The notes under the pieces: model-generated
The model's database searches: none
The model's input: the letters and a program-made list of their open reading frames with translations, nothing else
What the model was told of the DNA's origin: nothing
Source: Nitratireductor mangrovi
GTDB taxonomy: Bacteria; Pseudomonadota; Alphaproteobacteria; Rhizobiales; Rhizobiaceae
Direction: 5' to 3'
DNA: 64,000 nucleotides
Assembly (NCBI RefSeq): GCF_007922615.2
Contig: NZ_CP042301.2
Location: 2,356,001-2,420,000 of the forward strand
Program-made: the position numbers and the translations under genes
In this document: positions 32,684 to 41,221 of the stretch, in pieces
How positions within the stretch are numbered: the stretch's first letter is position 1
Layout of the letters: each line of letters begins with the position of its first letter

Positions 32684-33220
32684 ATGCCCGGCGAGGCTGA
32701 AACGGATGCCGTACCGATCAGGACCGCGCTGTCGCGAAAGGACGGCGTCGACCTCGACTTGATCGAGCTACTTTTCTTCGCCTACCGGGACTTCACATCC
32801 GATCCGGACCAGATCCTGGCTGCCGACGGCTTCGGCCGTGCCCACCACCGGGTGCTGCATTTCGTCAACCGCATGCCGGGCCTGACGGTGGCCGAACTGC
32901 TCGACGTACTGAAGATCACCAAGCAGAGCCTGGCGCGTGTCCTAAAGCAGCTGATCGACACCGGACACGTCGTGCAACTGCCCGGCCCCAAGGACCGGCG
33001 CCAGCGCGAACTCTACCCGACCGCCAAAGGGCGCTCGCTCGCCCTTGCCCTTGCGAAGCCACAGTCTCGGCGCATCGGTGCTGCCCTCTTGGAAACGGGC
33101 CCGACGCATCGGGATGTGATAGAACGTTTCCTCAAGGCGATGGTGAATCCGGAGCTGCGCGCGCAGATCGACAATCTGCCCGGCCGGCCCGGCAGTCGAG
33201 GACCAAACGATGGCCGATGA
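32684..33220 (+). CDS. petP: MarR-family regulator PetP-like
   Basis: 178 residues from the ATG at 32684, with AGGAAG 7 bp upstream; a GTG two codons earlier is in the ribosome site. The winged HTH is AHHRVLHFVNRMPGLTVAEL, DVLKITKQSLARVLKQLIDTG (recognition helix KQSLARVLKQL) and QLPGPKDRRQRELYPTAKG (the wing, with the D-R-R motif of MarR proteins). In Rhodobacter capsulatus petP and petR are both needed for cytochrome bc1 expression. The order MarR gene, then OmpR-type gene overlapping its end by 11 bp, matches petPR. The name is by synteny and fold; a direct role on the petABC operon at the right end of this window is not shown. Probably autoregulated through the palindrome at its promoter. 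Confidence 0.8.
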   Translation: MPGEAETDAVPIRTALSRKDGVDLDLIELLFFAYRDFTSDPDQILAADGFGRAHHRVLHFVNRMPGLTVAELLDVLKITKQSLARVLKQLIDTGHVVQLPGPKDRRQRELYPTAKGRSLALALAKPQSRRIGAALLETGPTHRDVIERFLKAMVNPELRAQIDNLPGRPGSRGPNDGR

Positions 33221-33914
33221 AATGATCATACCGGGGGACGACGCCCCCCATCTTCTGGTGGTCGACGACGACACGCGCATCCGCACCCTTCTCAACCAGT
33301 TCCTGACCGCCAACGGCTACCGCGTCACCGTCGCCGGAACCGCGGCCGAAGCCCGGCGCCAGCTGGCAGGCCTCGACTTCGACATGCTGATCCTCGACGT
33401 GATGATGCCCGGTGAAAGCGGCGTCGACCTGACCAAGGCGCTGCGTGAGACCCGCGAAGTGCCGATCCTTATGCTCACCGCACTCTCGGAAACGGACAAC
33501 CGCATCACCGGGCTGGAGGCAGGCGCCGACGATTACCTGCCCAAACCGTTCGACCCGCGCGAGCTGATCCTGCGCATCAACAACGTGCTCCGCCGCGGTG
33601 GTCCGCCGCAATCGCCCAAGGTCGAGCAGATCGTCTTCGGCCCCTATACCTTCCAGATTGCGCGCCGCGAACTCAAGCGCGCCGGCGAGGGCATCAAGCT
33701 GACCGACCGCGAGCAGGAGATTCTCGCCATCTTCGCCGAACGGCCCGGCGAGACGATCGCCCGCCACGAACTGGTCAGCGGCGACGCCGAAGTCGGCGAG
33801 CGCACCATCGACGTCCAGATCAATCGCCTGCGGCGCAAGATCGAACGCGATCCGGCCAACCCGATCTGGCTGCAGACGGTACGCGGTGTTGGATACCGTC
33901 TGAGCGTCGAATAG
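33210..33914 (+). CDS. petR: OmpR-family response regulator PetR-like
   Basis: 234 residues. Receiver domain: LLVVDDDTRIRTLLNQFL with the acidic pair, phosphoacceptor aspartate in MLILDVMMPGESG (about residue 62), MLTALSETDNRITGLEAGADDYLPKPF with the conserved lysine (K-P-F). The C-terminal winged helix of the OmpR/PhoB type includes LTDREQEILAIFAERPGETI, GERTIDVQINRLRRKIERDP and WLQTVRGVGYRLSVE. The gene starts 11 bp before the petP stop, so translation is probably coupled. A histidine kinase gene follows directly and would be its partner. The petR name is from the petP-petR order. Confidence 0.9.
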   Translation: MADEMIIPGDDAPHLLVVDDDTRIRTLLNQFLTANGYRVTVAGTAAEARRQLAGLDFDMLILDVMMPGESGVDLTKALRETREVPILMLTALSETDNRITGLEAGADDYLPKPFDPRELILRINNVLRRGGPPQSPKVEQIVFGPYTFQIARRELKRAGEGIKLTDREQEILAIFAERPGETIARHELVSGDAEVGERTIDVQINRLRRKIERDPANPIWLQTVRGVGYRLSVE

Positions 33915-33971
33915 ACTGGCCTGGTCCGGCAGCGGGAGATGCACGGGCGCGAGCTTCCACGGAATCGCTTG

Positions 33972-35387
33972 ATGGCAACGACGAGCGAGACATCACCGGC
34001 CGAACCGACCGGCATCGCCGGTCGGGTCACGCGCGCCCTCAGCCCGGTGCCCAACACCTGGCGACGGTTCTGGCGGCGCGTCTCGCGCTACATGCCGAAG
34101 CGGCTCTACGCCCGCTCGCTGATCATCGTGATTGCGCCGATGATCCTGCTGCAGTCGGTCGTGGCCTTCGTGTTCATGGAGCGGCACTGGCAGACGGTGA
34201 CCCAGCGACTTTCGAAAGCCGTCACCCGCGACATCGCCGCCGTCATCGACATGATCGAGACCTATCCGGACGAGGCCGGTCATCAGAACGCGGTGCGCAT
34301 CGCGCAGGAACGCCTGTCGCTCAAGGTCGACATCATGCCGCCCGACCCCCTGCCGGCACCGGGACCGAAGCCGTTCTTCTCGATCCTCGACCAGATTCTG
34401 AGCGCCGAGATCACCGCCCAGATCAACCGGCCGTTCTGGATCGATACGGTCGGCAATTCCAACATTGTCGAAATCCGCATCCAGCTCGACGACAAGGTCC
34501 TGCGTGTCTTCGCGCGCCGCAGCCAGGCCTATGCCTCCAATACCCATATCTTCCTGTTGTGGATGGTCGGCACCTCGCTGGTGCTGATCGTCATCGCGGT
34601 GCTGTTCCTGCGCAACCAGATCCGCCCGATCCAGCAACTGGCGGAGGCCGCCGAGAGTTTCGGCAAGGGTCGGCCCACGCCCGAGGACTTCCGCCCCCGC
34701 GGCGCCGACGAGGTCCGCCGCGCCGGCCAGGCCTTCCTGCAGATGCGCGAGCGCATCGAGCGCCAGATCGAGCAGCGCACGGCCATGCTGACCGGCGTCA
34801 GTCACGACTTGCGCACCATCCTCACCCGCTTCCGGCTTCAACTCGCCGTCTCGGGGCGCAAGGCAGATGTCGAGGCACTCGATAACGATATCGAGGACAT
34901 GCAGTCGATGCTGGAGGGTTATTTGTCCTTCGCGCGCGGAGAGGCGCTGGAGGATACCGGCGGACTGAACCTTGAGACCCTGTTCGCCAAGCTGGCCGAG
35001 GAAGCCAAGCTGCGCAAGCGCAAGCTCAGTGTCCAGCTCTCGGGCGATCCCGAAGTGCACGTGCGCCCGACCGCCTTTTCGCGACTGATGACCAATCTGG
35101 TCGGCAACGCCTTCCGCTACGCCCAGACGGTGCACGTCAACGCCGCCCACGGCCGGGGCTCCCTCGTCGTCACCGTGGACGACGATGGTCCCGGCATTCC
35201 GTCGGAGAAGCGCGAGCACGTGTTCCGGCCCTTCGTTCGGCTCGATTCAGCACGCAACCAGGATTCAAGCGGTACCGGCCTTGGCCTGTCGATTGCCCGC
35301 GACATCGCCCGCAGCCATGGCGGCGACATCACCCTCGACGACAGTCCGCTTGGCGGCCTGCGCGCCGTGGTCCGTATCCCGGCCTGA
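33972..35387 (+). CDS. EnvZ-like sensor histidine kinase with a non-proline H-box
   Basis: 471 residues from the ATG at 33972; an in-frame ATG at 33939 has GGGAG with no spacing, so the start is not certain. Two membrane helices flank a periplasmic region: IIVIAPMILLQSVVAFVFM (about residue 50) and FLLWMVGTSLVLIVIAVLFL (about residue 190), then HAMP (RNQIRPIQQLAEAAESFG). The dimerisation H-box is LTGVSHDLRTILTRFRLQLA; the usual proline after H-D-L-R-T is replaced by isoleucine. The ATPase domain has the N-box NLVGNAFRYAQ, G1 VDDDGPGIP and G2 GTGLGLSIARDI. It directly follows petR (57 bp), so it is the likely cognate kinase; R. capsulatus petPR itself lacks an adjacent kinase as far as I recall. 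Confidence 0.88.
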   Translation: MATTSETSPAEPTGIAGRVTRALSPVPNTWRRFWRRVSRYMPKRLYARSLIIVIAPMILLQSVVAFVFMERHWQTVTQRLSKAVTRDIAAVIDMIETYPDEAGHQNAVRIAQERLSLKVDIMPPDPLPAPGPKPFFSILDQILSAEITAQINRPFWIDTVGNSNIVEIRIQLDDKVLRVFARRSQAYASNTHIFLLWMVGTSLVLIVIAVLFLRNQIRPIQQLAEAAESFGKGRPTPEDFRPRGADEVRRAGQAFLQMRERIERQIEQRTAMLTGVSHDLRTILTRFRLQLAVSGRKADVEALDNDIEDMQSMLEGYLSFARGEALEDTGGLNLETLFAKLAEEAKLRKRKLSVQLSGDPEVHVRPTAFSRLMTNLVGNAFRYAQTVHVNAAHGRGSLVVTVDDDGPGIPSEKREHVFRPFVRLDSARNQDSSGTGLGLSIARDIARSHGGDITLDDSPLGGLRAVVRIPA

Positions 35388-35409
35388 TCGGCTACGGAAA
35401 CGATCGGAA

Positions 35410-36528
35410 CTATTCCTCGTCGCGTTCGGCCATCGGCTGCTCGGTGAAGCCCTCGACGTCGGAGATTTCCTCCACGTCGCGCTGGATTTCGAGCGGGCTG
35501 GTCACGTAGATCGTCAACAGCCGCGCGATCGATTCCAGCGCATGCTCGTGGATGCGTTCATAGCCGTGCGAGGCGTCGATGCCGAACGCCACCAGCGAGG
35601 TCCGGACATCGTGGCCGGCCTCCACCGCCGAGGCCGAATCGGACCGGTAGAAGCGAAACACGTCCTTCTGGAAATCGATTTCGTGCTCGCGGCAAAGTTC
35701 GACCAGCTTCTTGGTCAGGTGATAGTCGAACGGTCCGGTCTGGTCGGCCATGGCGATCGTCACCCCGAACTCCGATGAGTTCTGCCCCGGCGCCGTCGTG
35801 CCGTTGTCGACGGTGACCATCGAGGCGACCTCGGGGGCGACGATCGAGGTCGCACCGACCCCGACCTCCTCGGCGATCGTGAACAGAAAATGGATGTCGA
35901 CCGGGGTCCGTGCTTCTGCCCGTTCAAGCGCCTCAACGGTCGCCAGCGTGATAGCTGCGCCGGCCTTGTCGTCGAGGTGGCGCGACACGATGAAGCCGTT
36001 GTCGAGAAACTCCGGCTGCGGGTCGATTGCGACGATGTCGCCGACATCGATACCGAGCGCCCGCGTCTCCTCGACCGAGGTCGTCAAGGCGTCGATGCGC
36101 ATTTCGAGATTGGTCCAGTCGACCGGCTGGGTATCGACCTCGTTGTTGTAGGTATGCCCCGATGCCTTCAGCGGCAGGATGCTGCCGCGAACGATGGCAT
36201 CCTCGGCATAGATGTTGGCCCGCGCGCCCTCGGCGAAGCGTGACGACCAGCTGCCAATCGGTACCAGTTCCAGGCGACCGTTGGCTTTGACCAGCTTGAC
36301 CTGTGCGCCCAGCGTGTCGAGATGCGCCACCACGGAACGTGCACCGGAGCGGCGGCTGCCCTGCCGCACCGCGCGGATCGCGCCACGCCGGGTCAGTTCC
36401 GGCTTCAGGCCGAGACGTTCCAGTTCCTCGGTGCAGTAGCGCACGATGGAATCGGTATAGCCGGTCGGGCTGTCGATCGACAGCAGCGTCTTCAACTGGC
36501 CGATCAGATAGTCCATGTCGATCTTCAT
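35410..36528 (-). CDS. M42-family peptidase of the NAGGN osmoprotectant system
   Basis: 372 residues from the ATG at 36528, 5 bp after the ngg stop; the longer frame into ngg is not favoured. M42 glutamyl aminopeptidase-type metal ligands are visible: SVVAHLDTLGAQVK (H and D), RHLDDKAGAAITLATVE (D that bridges the two metals), LFTIAEEVGVGATSIV (E-E, the catalytic base and ligand) and AFGIDASHGYERIH (last histidine). Homologues in this locus are annotated as the peptidase of the N-acetylglutaminylglutamine amide system, probably trimming or recycling the dipeptide. It is the third gene of the operon asnO-ngg-M42. Cytoplasmic. The C-terminus ends in an acidic tail (EQPMAERDEE). Confidence 0.9.
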   Translation of the reverse strand: MKIDMDYLIGQLKTLLSIDSPTGYTDSIVRYCTEELERLGLKPELTRRGAIRAVRQGSRRSGARSVVAHLDTLGAQVKLVKANGRLELVPIGSWSSRFAEGARANIYAEDAIVRGSILPLKASGHTYNNEVDTQPVDWTNLEMRIDALTTSVEETRALGIDVGDIVAIDPQPEFLDNGFIVSRHLDDKAGAAITLATVEALERAEARTPVDIHFLFTIAEEVGVGATSIVAPEVASMVTVDNGTTAPGQNSSEFGVTIAMADQTGPFDYHLTKKLVELCREHEIDFQKDVFRFYRSDSASAVEAGHDVRTSLVAFGIDASHGYERIHEHALESIARLLTIYVTSPLEIQRDVEEISDVEGFTEQPMAERDEE

Positions 36529-36533
36529 GCCCG

Positions 36534-38360
36534 TCACGTCGCCGCCTCCGCCAGCGTACGTGCCGACGCATCCGCCCATGGCATGCGCGAATGCGGGAAG
36601 AGAAGATCGATGAAGCGTTCCGCCGTCGGTTGTGGCTCGTGATTGGCAAGGCCCGGCCGCTCATTGGCCTCGATGAACACATAGTCGGGTTTCGTCGGCG
36701 CCTTCACCATCAGGTCAATGCCGACGACCGGGATGCGGATGGCGCGCGCCGCCGCGCAGCCCGCCTCGACGAGCCGCGGATGCACGATCCCGGTCACGTC
36801 ATGGATCGAGCCGCCAGTGTGCAGGTTCGCCGTCTTGCGCACGACGATCTCGTGTCCTGCATCGGGTTTGGTTTCCAGCGTCAGCCCCTGCGCCGCCAGG
36901 CAGCGCAGGGTCTCGTCGTCGATCGGGATACGGCTTTCCCCTCCTGTCGCCGCCTCGCGCCGGCGCGACTGGTGCGCGATCAGTTCACCGATATCATGCT
37001 CGCCGTCGCCGACGACACGCGGCGGACGGCGCACGGCGGCGGCGACCAGCTTGCCGTCGATGACGACGAGGCGAAGGTCTTCGCCCTCGAAGCAGGATTC
37101 GACCAGCACCCGATCGGAGACCTTGTGCGCCTCGGCGACCGCGCGCTCGATATCCCCCATCGTCTCCAGCCCGACGGCGACGCCGCGCCCCTGCTCGCCG
37201 CGCGCCGGCTTCACGACGACGCTTCCGTGCCTTTCGAGGAACGGGGCGACGTTGGCCGCGTCCGCGTCGGCGGTCATCTGCTCCGGCACCACCAGTCCGG
37301 CCCGCTCGACGACGCGGCGCGTGACGGCCTTGTCGTCGCAGATCGACACTGCGACACCCGAGGTCATCTCCGACAGGCTTTCGCGGCAATGCACCGAGCG
37401 GCCGCCATAGGTCAGGCGAAAGAACCCGCCCTCGGCGTCCGTCACCTCGACCTTGATGCCGCGCCGATGCGCCTCGTCAACGATGATGCGGGCATAGGGG
37501 TTGAGCGCGTCCTGGTTCTCGATCGGTGTCACGAACAGCTTTTCATTGATCGAGTTCTTGCGCTTGACGGCAAAGATCGGCACGCGCCGAAAGCCGAGCT
37601 TGTCATAAAGCGCAATCGCCTGCTCGTTGTCGTGCATCACGGAGAGGTCCATGAAGGCGGCGGAGCGGGCCTGGAAGTGCTCGGCCAGCCGCCGCACCAG
37701 CATCTCGCCCACCCCGGGATGGCGCGTTTGCGGATGTACCGCCAGGCACCACAACGACGAGCCTTTCTCCGGGTCCGCGAAGAGCCGCTGATGGTCGATG
37801 CCGGTCACCGTGCCGATCACCTCGCCGGTCTGCTCGTCCTCGGCAACGAAGTAGGTGATCGCGCGGCTGTCGCGCTGCGCCCAGAAGAAATCCGGGTCAA
37901 CCGTCACCATGCCGCGCGATGCATAGATGTTGTTGACCGCCTCGGCATCGCTTTTCGACGAAAGCCGGCGGACGAAGAAGCTCTTCGGCTTGCGCCGGCT
38001 TGGGCGGTACGTGGACAGGTCGAGCCGATAGGTGTGCGACGGATCGAGGAAGGTTTCCTGCGGCGCCAGCGACAGGATCACGTGCGGATCGCGGATGTAA
38101 AAGGCGATGTCGCGTCGTTTGTCGCCTTCCTCGCCAAGCGCGGCGATGATGCTCTCATTGTCCGGGTAGGTCTGCGCAAAGAGCAGCCGGCCCCAACCGC
38201 AATCGAGCGCGACCTCCCCGCGCATCGCGCTCTGCTCGGCCTCGCCATGCGCGATCGGCGGCTTGAGCGAGTCCGCGCGCAGGCGCTTCAGCCGATAGCC
38301 GAGCGCCTTTTCCGCACGGCCCGAATGGGGTTTGGCGTCCGTACCGCGGTCCTTGGTCAT
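36534..38360 (-). CDS. ngg: N-acetylglutaminylglutamine synthetase (GNAT plus ATP-grasp fusion)
   Basis: 608 residues from the ATG at 38360, 4 bp after the asnO stop (an ATG at 38375 overlaps asnO and is the alternative). It makes the acetylated dipeptide N-acetylglutaminylglutamine. The N-terminal half (about residues 100-280) is a GNAT acetyltransferase: SLWCLAVHPQTRHPGVGEML and FMDLSVMHDNEQAIALYDKL are the acetyl-CoA loop and the following helix. The C-terminal half is an ATP-grasp ligase: VVVKPARGEQGRGVAVGLET (ATP lysine and glycine loop), RVLVESCFEGEDLRLVVIDG and VFIEANERPGLANHEP (Mg2+ ligands). The fusion and length are as in the NAGGN proteins of Sinorhizobium and Pseudomonas. The product is amidated by the asnO protein. 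Confidence 0.93.
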   Translation of the reverse strand: MTKDRGTDAKPHSGRAEKALGYRLKRLRADSLKPPIAHGEAEQSAMRGEVALDCGWGRLLFAQTYPDNESIIAALGEEGDKRRDIAFYIRDPHVILSLAPQETFLDPSHTYRLDLSTYRPSRRKPKSFFVRRLSSKSDAEAVNNIYASRGMVTVDPDFFWAQRDSRAITYFVAEDEQTGEVIGTVTGIDHQRLFADPEKGSSLWCLAVHPQTRHPGVGEMLVRRLAEHFQARSAAFMDLSVMHDNEQAIALYDKLGFRRVPIFAVKRKNSINEKLFVTPIENQDALNPYARIIVDEAHRRGIKVEVTDAEGGFFRLTYGGRSVHCRESLSEMTSGVAVSICDDKAVTRRVVERAGLVVPEQMTADADAANVAPFLERHGSVVVKPARGEQGRGVAVGLETMGDIERAVAEAHKVSDRVLVESCFEGEDLRLVVIDGKLVAAAVRRPPRVVGDGEHDIGELIAHQSRRREAATGGESRIPIDDETLRCLAAQGLTLETKPDAGHEIVVRKTANLHTGGSIHDVTGIVHPRLVEAGCAAARAIRIPVVGIDLMVKAPTKPDYVFIEANERPGLANHEPQPTAERFIDLLFPHSRMPWADASARTLAEAAT

Positions 38361-38364
38361 TGGC

Positions 38365-40140
38365 CTAGATCCCATGCGTCTGCAGCCACATCTCCAGGAG
38401 CCCCACCTGCCACAGTTCCGAGCCGCGCAGCGGCGTGATGTGCTCGGAGGGCGCTTCGAAGAGCGTTTCCAGATAGTCCTTGCGGAAAAGCCCGCGCTCG
38501 CGCGCTGCCTGCGAGGTCAGCGCGTCGCGCACCATGTCGAGATAGGGTCCGTCGACATATTTGAGCTGCGGCACCGGGAAGTATCCCTTCTTGCGGTCGA
38601 TCACCTCGCTCGGCACGACCTGGCGCGCGACGTCCTTCAGGACGCCCTTGCCGCCGTCGCGGATCTTCTCCTCAGGCGGGATGCGCGCGGCAAGTTCGAC
38701 CAGTTCATGGTCGAGGAAAGGCACCCGCGCCTCCAGCCCCCAGGCCATGGTCATATTGTCGACCCGCTTGACCGGGTCATCGACCAGCATGACATTGGCA
38801 TCGAGCCGCAACGCCCGGTCGACAGGCGTATCGGCGCCGGGCCGTTCCAGATGCTCGCGCACGAGTTCGAGACTTGGGTCGACGCCGTTGATCCAGTCCG
38901 GACCGAGCTGGGTCTTCAGCTTCTCGTGCGAACGGTCGAAGAAGACCTTGGCGTAGTCGCCGACGACATCGTTGGAATTCATCAGCGGCGGGTACCAGTG
39001 ATAGCCGGCGAACACCTCGTCGGCGCCCTGGCCCGACTGCACCACCTTGATGTGCTTCGAGACTTCCTGGCTCAACAGGTAGAAGCCGACATTGTCGTAG
39101 GAGACCATGGGTTCCGACATGGCGCCGATCGTGCCGGGCAGCGCGTCCATCAGCTTGTCCGATGGCACGAAGATCTTGTGGTGGTCGGTACCGAAACGCT
39201 CGGCGATCAGGTCGGAATAGACGAACTCGTCGCCCTTCTCGCCATTGGCCTCCTCGAAGCCGACCGAAAAGCTCATCAGTCCGGTCTGGCCCGCTTCGGC
39301 GAGCAGACCGACGATCAGACTGGAATCGACACCCCCCGACAGGAGCACGCCCACCGGCACGTCGGCCACCATCCGCCGCTTGACGGCAAGCCGCAGCGCT
39401 TCCAGCACGCGGTCGCGCCATTCCTCCGCGCCGACGCCGCTGTCGGCCGGATCGCGCTCGTGCGGCGGGTTCCAGTAGACCGACTGGCGGCTGACGCCGT
39501 TCGCCTCGATGACGCGGATCGTCGCCGGCGGCAGCTTGCGCACGCCCGAAAGGATGGTGCGCGGCGGCGGCACCACGGCGTGGAAGCTCATGTAGTTGTG
39601 CAGCGCGGCCGGATCGATCTTGGTGTCGACGTCACCCGCGGCCAGAAGGGCCGGCAGCGACGACGCAAAACGCAGCCTTTCGACATCCTCGGCGAGATAG
39701 AGCGGCTTGATGCCGAAGCGGTCGCGGGCCATCACGACGCGGCCCGTTTCGCGCTCCTGCAGCACGAAGGCGAACATGCCGTGAAACCGCTCGACGCATT
39801 CTTCGCCCCACGCATGCCAAGCCTTCAGAATGACCTCGGTGTCGCCGGTCGAGAAGAACCGGTAGCCCTTGCCTTCCAGTTCCGTACGCAGTTCCGGATA
39901 GTTGTAGATGCAGCCATTGAAGGCGATGGTGAGCCCGAGTTCGGGATCGTTCATCGGCTGGCGCGCGCGCTCCGACAGGTCGATGATCTTCAACCGCCGA
40001 TGCCCGAAGCCGGCATTGCCGTGGATCACGATTCCGGAGCCGTCGGGGCCTCGTGGCGCCAGCGCGTCCGCCATCCTTGAAATTGCGATGGCGGACGGTT
40101 CCGCCCTGTCGAATCTGATCTCACCACAAATGCCGCACAT
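38365..40140 (-). CDS. asnO: N-acetylglutaminylglutamine amidotransferase (asparagine synthase-like)
   Basis: 591 residues. The N-terminus MCGICGEIRFDRAEPSAI starts with the class II glutamine amidotransferase Cys2 nucleophile, followed by RGPDGSGIVIHG and NGCIYNYPELRTEL (glutamine-binding loop). The C-terminal asparagine synthase domain carries the PP-loop VGVLLSGGVDSSLIVGLLAE and GADEVFAGYHWYPP, ending VPFLDHELVELAARIP. In NAGGN biosynthesis this protein amidates the C-terminal carboxyl of N-acetylglutaminylglutamine to give the osmolyte NAGGN. It is the first gene of the operon; the promoter at 40199-40225 has a palindrome in the spacer. The gene is divergent from a MarR regulator 102 bp away. 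Confidence 0.93.
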   Translation of the reverse strand: MCGICGEIRFDRAEPSAIAISRMADALAPRGPDGSGIVIHGNAGFGHRRLKIIDLSERARQPMNDPELGLTIAFNGCIYNYPELRTELEGKGYRFFSTGDTEVILKAWHAWGEECVERFHGMFAFVLQERETGRVVMARDRFGIKPLYLAEDVERLRFASSLPALLAAGDVDTKIDPAALHNYMSFHAVVPPPRTILSGVRKLPPATIRVIEANGVSRQSVYWNPPHERDPADSGVGAEEWRDRVLEALRLAVKRRMVADVPVGVLLSGGVDSSLIVGLLAEAGQTGLMSFSVGFEEANGEKGDEFVYSDLIAERFGTDHHKIFVPSDKLMDALPGTIGAMSEPMVSYDNVGFYLLSQEVSKHIKVVQSGQGADEVFAGYHWYPPLMNSNDVVGDYAKVFFDRSHEKLKTQLGPDWINGVDPSLELVREHLERPGADTPVDRALRLDANVMLVDDPVKRVDNMTMAWGLEARVPFLDHELVELAARIPPEEKIRDGGKGVLKDVARQVVPSEVIDRKKGYFPVPQLKYVDGPYLDMVRDALTSQAARERGLFRKDYLETLFEAPSEHITPLRGSELWQVGLLEMWLQTHGI

Positions 40141-40198
40141 ATGCGCGTGTTCAAACCTCCGTTGTCGTTGGGGATGCCATTGCTTTCGTGGCCGGTTT

Positions 40199-40225
40199 AT
40201 TATAGTTCGAATTATTAGAAGTCAA
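40199..40225 (-). promoter_or_regulatory. NAGGN operon promoter with a palindrome filling its spacer
   Basis: On the minus strand TTGACT (40220-40225) and TATAAT (40199-40204) face asnO, with a 15-bp spacer (16 if the -35 box is read as TTTGAC). The spacer region 40206-40220 is TTCGAAT-T-ATTAGAA, an imperfect palindrome whose halves match at six of seven positions. A MarR dimer bound here would cover both boxes. The divergent MarR gene starts at 40243. Site and boxes are clear in the sequence; the binding is inferred. Confidence 0.65.
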
Positions 40226-40242
40226 ATCATTCCCGGCTGCCG

Positions 40243-40716
40243 ATGAACGAACAGCAGATTAAAAACGCGCCAAGCGGCGAATCGTTCCCTTCGGGGGAGC
40301 TTCGCGGCCTGATGAAATCGATCCGCCGCATCGTCCGTTCGATCGACCTTCAGTCGCGGGCGCTGGCGCGCGCCAGCGGTTTGACGACGCCGCAGTTGGT
40401 AGTGCTGATCGGCGTTGCCGAACTCGGCGAGGTGACCACCAACGCGCTGTCCGAGTTCGCCGACCTCAGCCCGGCGACGGTCGTCACCATCCTGGAAAAT
40501 CTCGAAAGCCGCGCCATCGTGGAGCGTTACCGCTCGACCGCCGACCGGCGCATCGTCTATACGCGTCTGACCGACAAGGGCCGCGCCATGGTCACAGCTT
40601 CACCCGGCTATTTCGGCGCCGAGTTCGTCGACCGTTTCGCCGATCTGCCGCACGAACGACGCAAGGCCATGCTCGCCGGCCTTGAGGAACTTGCCCGCAT
40701 GATGGCACGGGCCTGA
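40243..40716 (+). CDS. MarR-family regulator, candidate regulator of the NAGGN operon
   Basis: 157 residues. The MarR winged HTH is complete: SLSRALARASGLTTPQLVVLI-like start (LARASGLTTPQLVVLIGVAE), TTNALSEFADLSPATVVTIL (recognition helix SPATVVTILENLE) and ERYRSTADRRIVYTRLTDKG, the wing with D-R-R. Unlike most MarR genes with osmolyte operons I know of, its placement divergent to asnO over a spacer palindrome makes a direct, probably repressing, role likely. A homologous MarR gene is commonly found next to NAGGN genes (recollection). The sensed signal is unknown; salt or the osmolyte are possibilities. Its ribosome site is weak (CCGGCTGCCG). Confidence 0.85.
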   Translation: MNEQQIKNAPSGESFPSGELRGLMKSIRRIVRSIDLQSRALARASGLTTPQLVVLIGVAELGEVTTNALSEFADLSPATVVTILENLESRAIVERYRSTADRRIVYTRLTDKGRAMVTASPGYFGAEFVDRFADLPHERRKAMLAGLEELARMMARA

Positions 40717-40774
40717 CAGGCGCTTGCCCTGGCGCGCCGGGGGAGCAGCTTCCGCTCGATTGCGAAAGTCGCAA

Positions 40775-41206
40775 ATGACGACCAACCTCTCACCCCGCCT
40801 CGTGGCGATCGTCGACGCCCTGCCGCTCAGGCCCGGCATGCGCGTGCTGGAGATCGGCTGCGGCCCGGGTGCGGCCGCGCGCGAGGTCGCGCGCCGGATC
40901 GGCACCGGTCACGTGCTCGCCACCGACCGTTCGGCCCGGGCGATCGCGCAAGCGCGCTCCGCGTGCAGCGAGGAGATCGCAGCCGGTCTGCTGAGCCTGC
41001 GTCAGGTCGCGGCCGAAGAATTAGCCCTTGAGCCGGGCGAAGAGCCGTTCGACATCGCCTTCGCGGTCAGGGTCGGTGCCTTCGATGGTCGCCATCCGGA
41101 GGCCGGTCGCCGAGCCATGCCCCGCATCGCCGCCGCGCTCAAGCCGGGCGGCCTGCTTTACGTCGACGACGGCAATCCTCTACGGGCGGTCAGGCTGCAC
41201 GAATAG
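40775..41206 (+). CDS. class I SAM-dependent methyltransferase (small)
   Basis: 143 residues from the ATG at 40775; the longer frame begins with TTG at 40724. Motif I is MRVLEIGCGPGAAAREVARR (about residue 20), then HVLATDRSARAIAQARSACS (motif II) and FDIAFAVRVGAFDGRHPEAG, LKPGGLLYVDDGN. It is short for a methyltransferase and has little room for a substrate domain. Annotations of similar proteins vary (methyltransferase domain protein), so substrate unknown. Cytoplasmic. It lies 58 bp behind the MarR gene on the same strand and may be cotranscribed; it is convergent with csaA. Confidence 0.75.
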   Translation: MTTNLSPRLVAIVDALPLRPGMRVLEIGCGPGAAAREVARRIGTGHVLATDRSARAIAQARSACSEEIAAGLLSLRQVAAEELALEPGEEPFDIAFAVRVGAFDGRHPEAGRRAMPRIAAALKPGGLLYVDDGNPLRAVRLHE

Positions 41207-41221
41207 GGCACGGAACCTGCT

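Noticed and set aside
36303..40080. Two long plus-strand open frames antisense to ngg and asnO
   Set aside because: Both are shadows of the NAGGN genes; the opposite-strand proteins have complete catalytic motifs, and the antisense translations show only biased composition.
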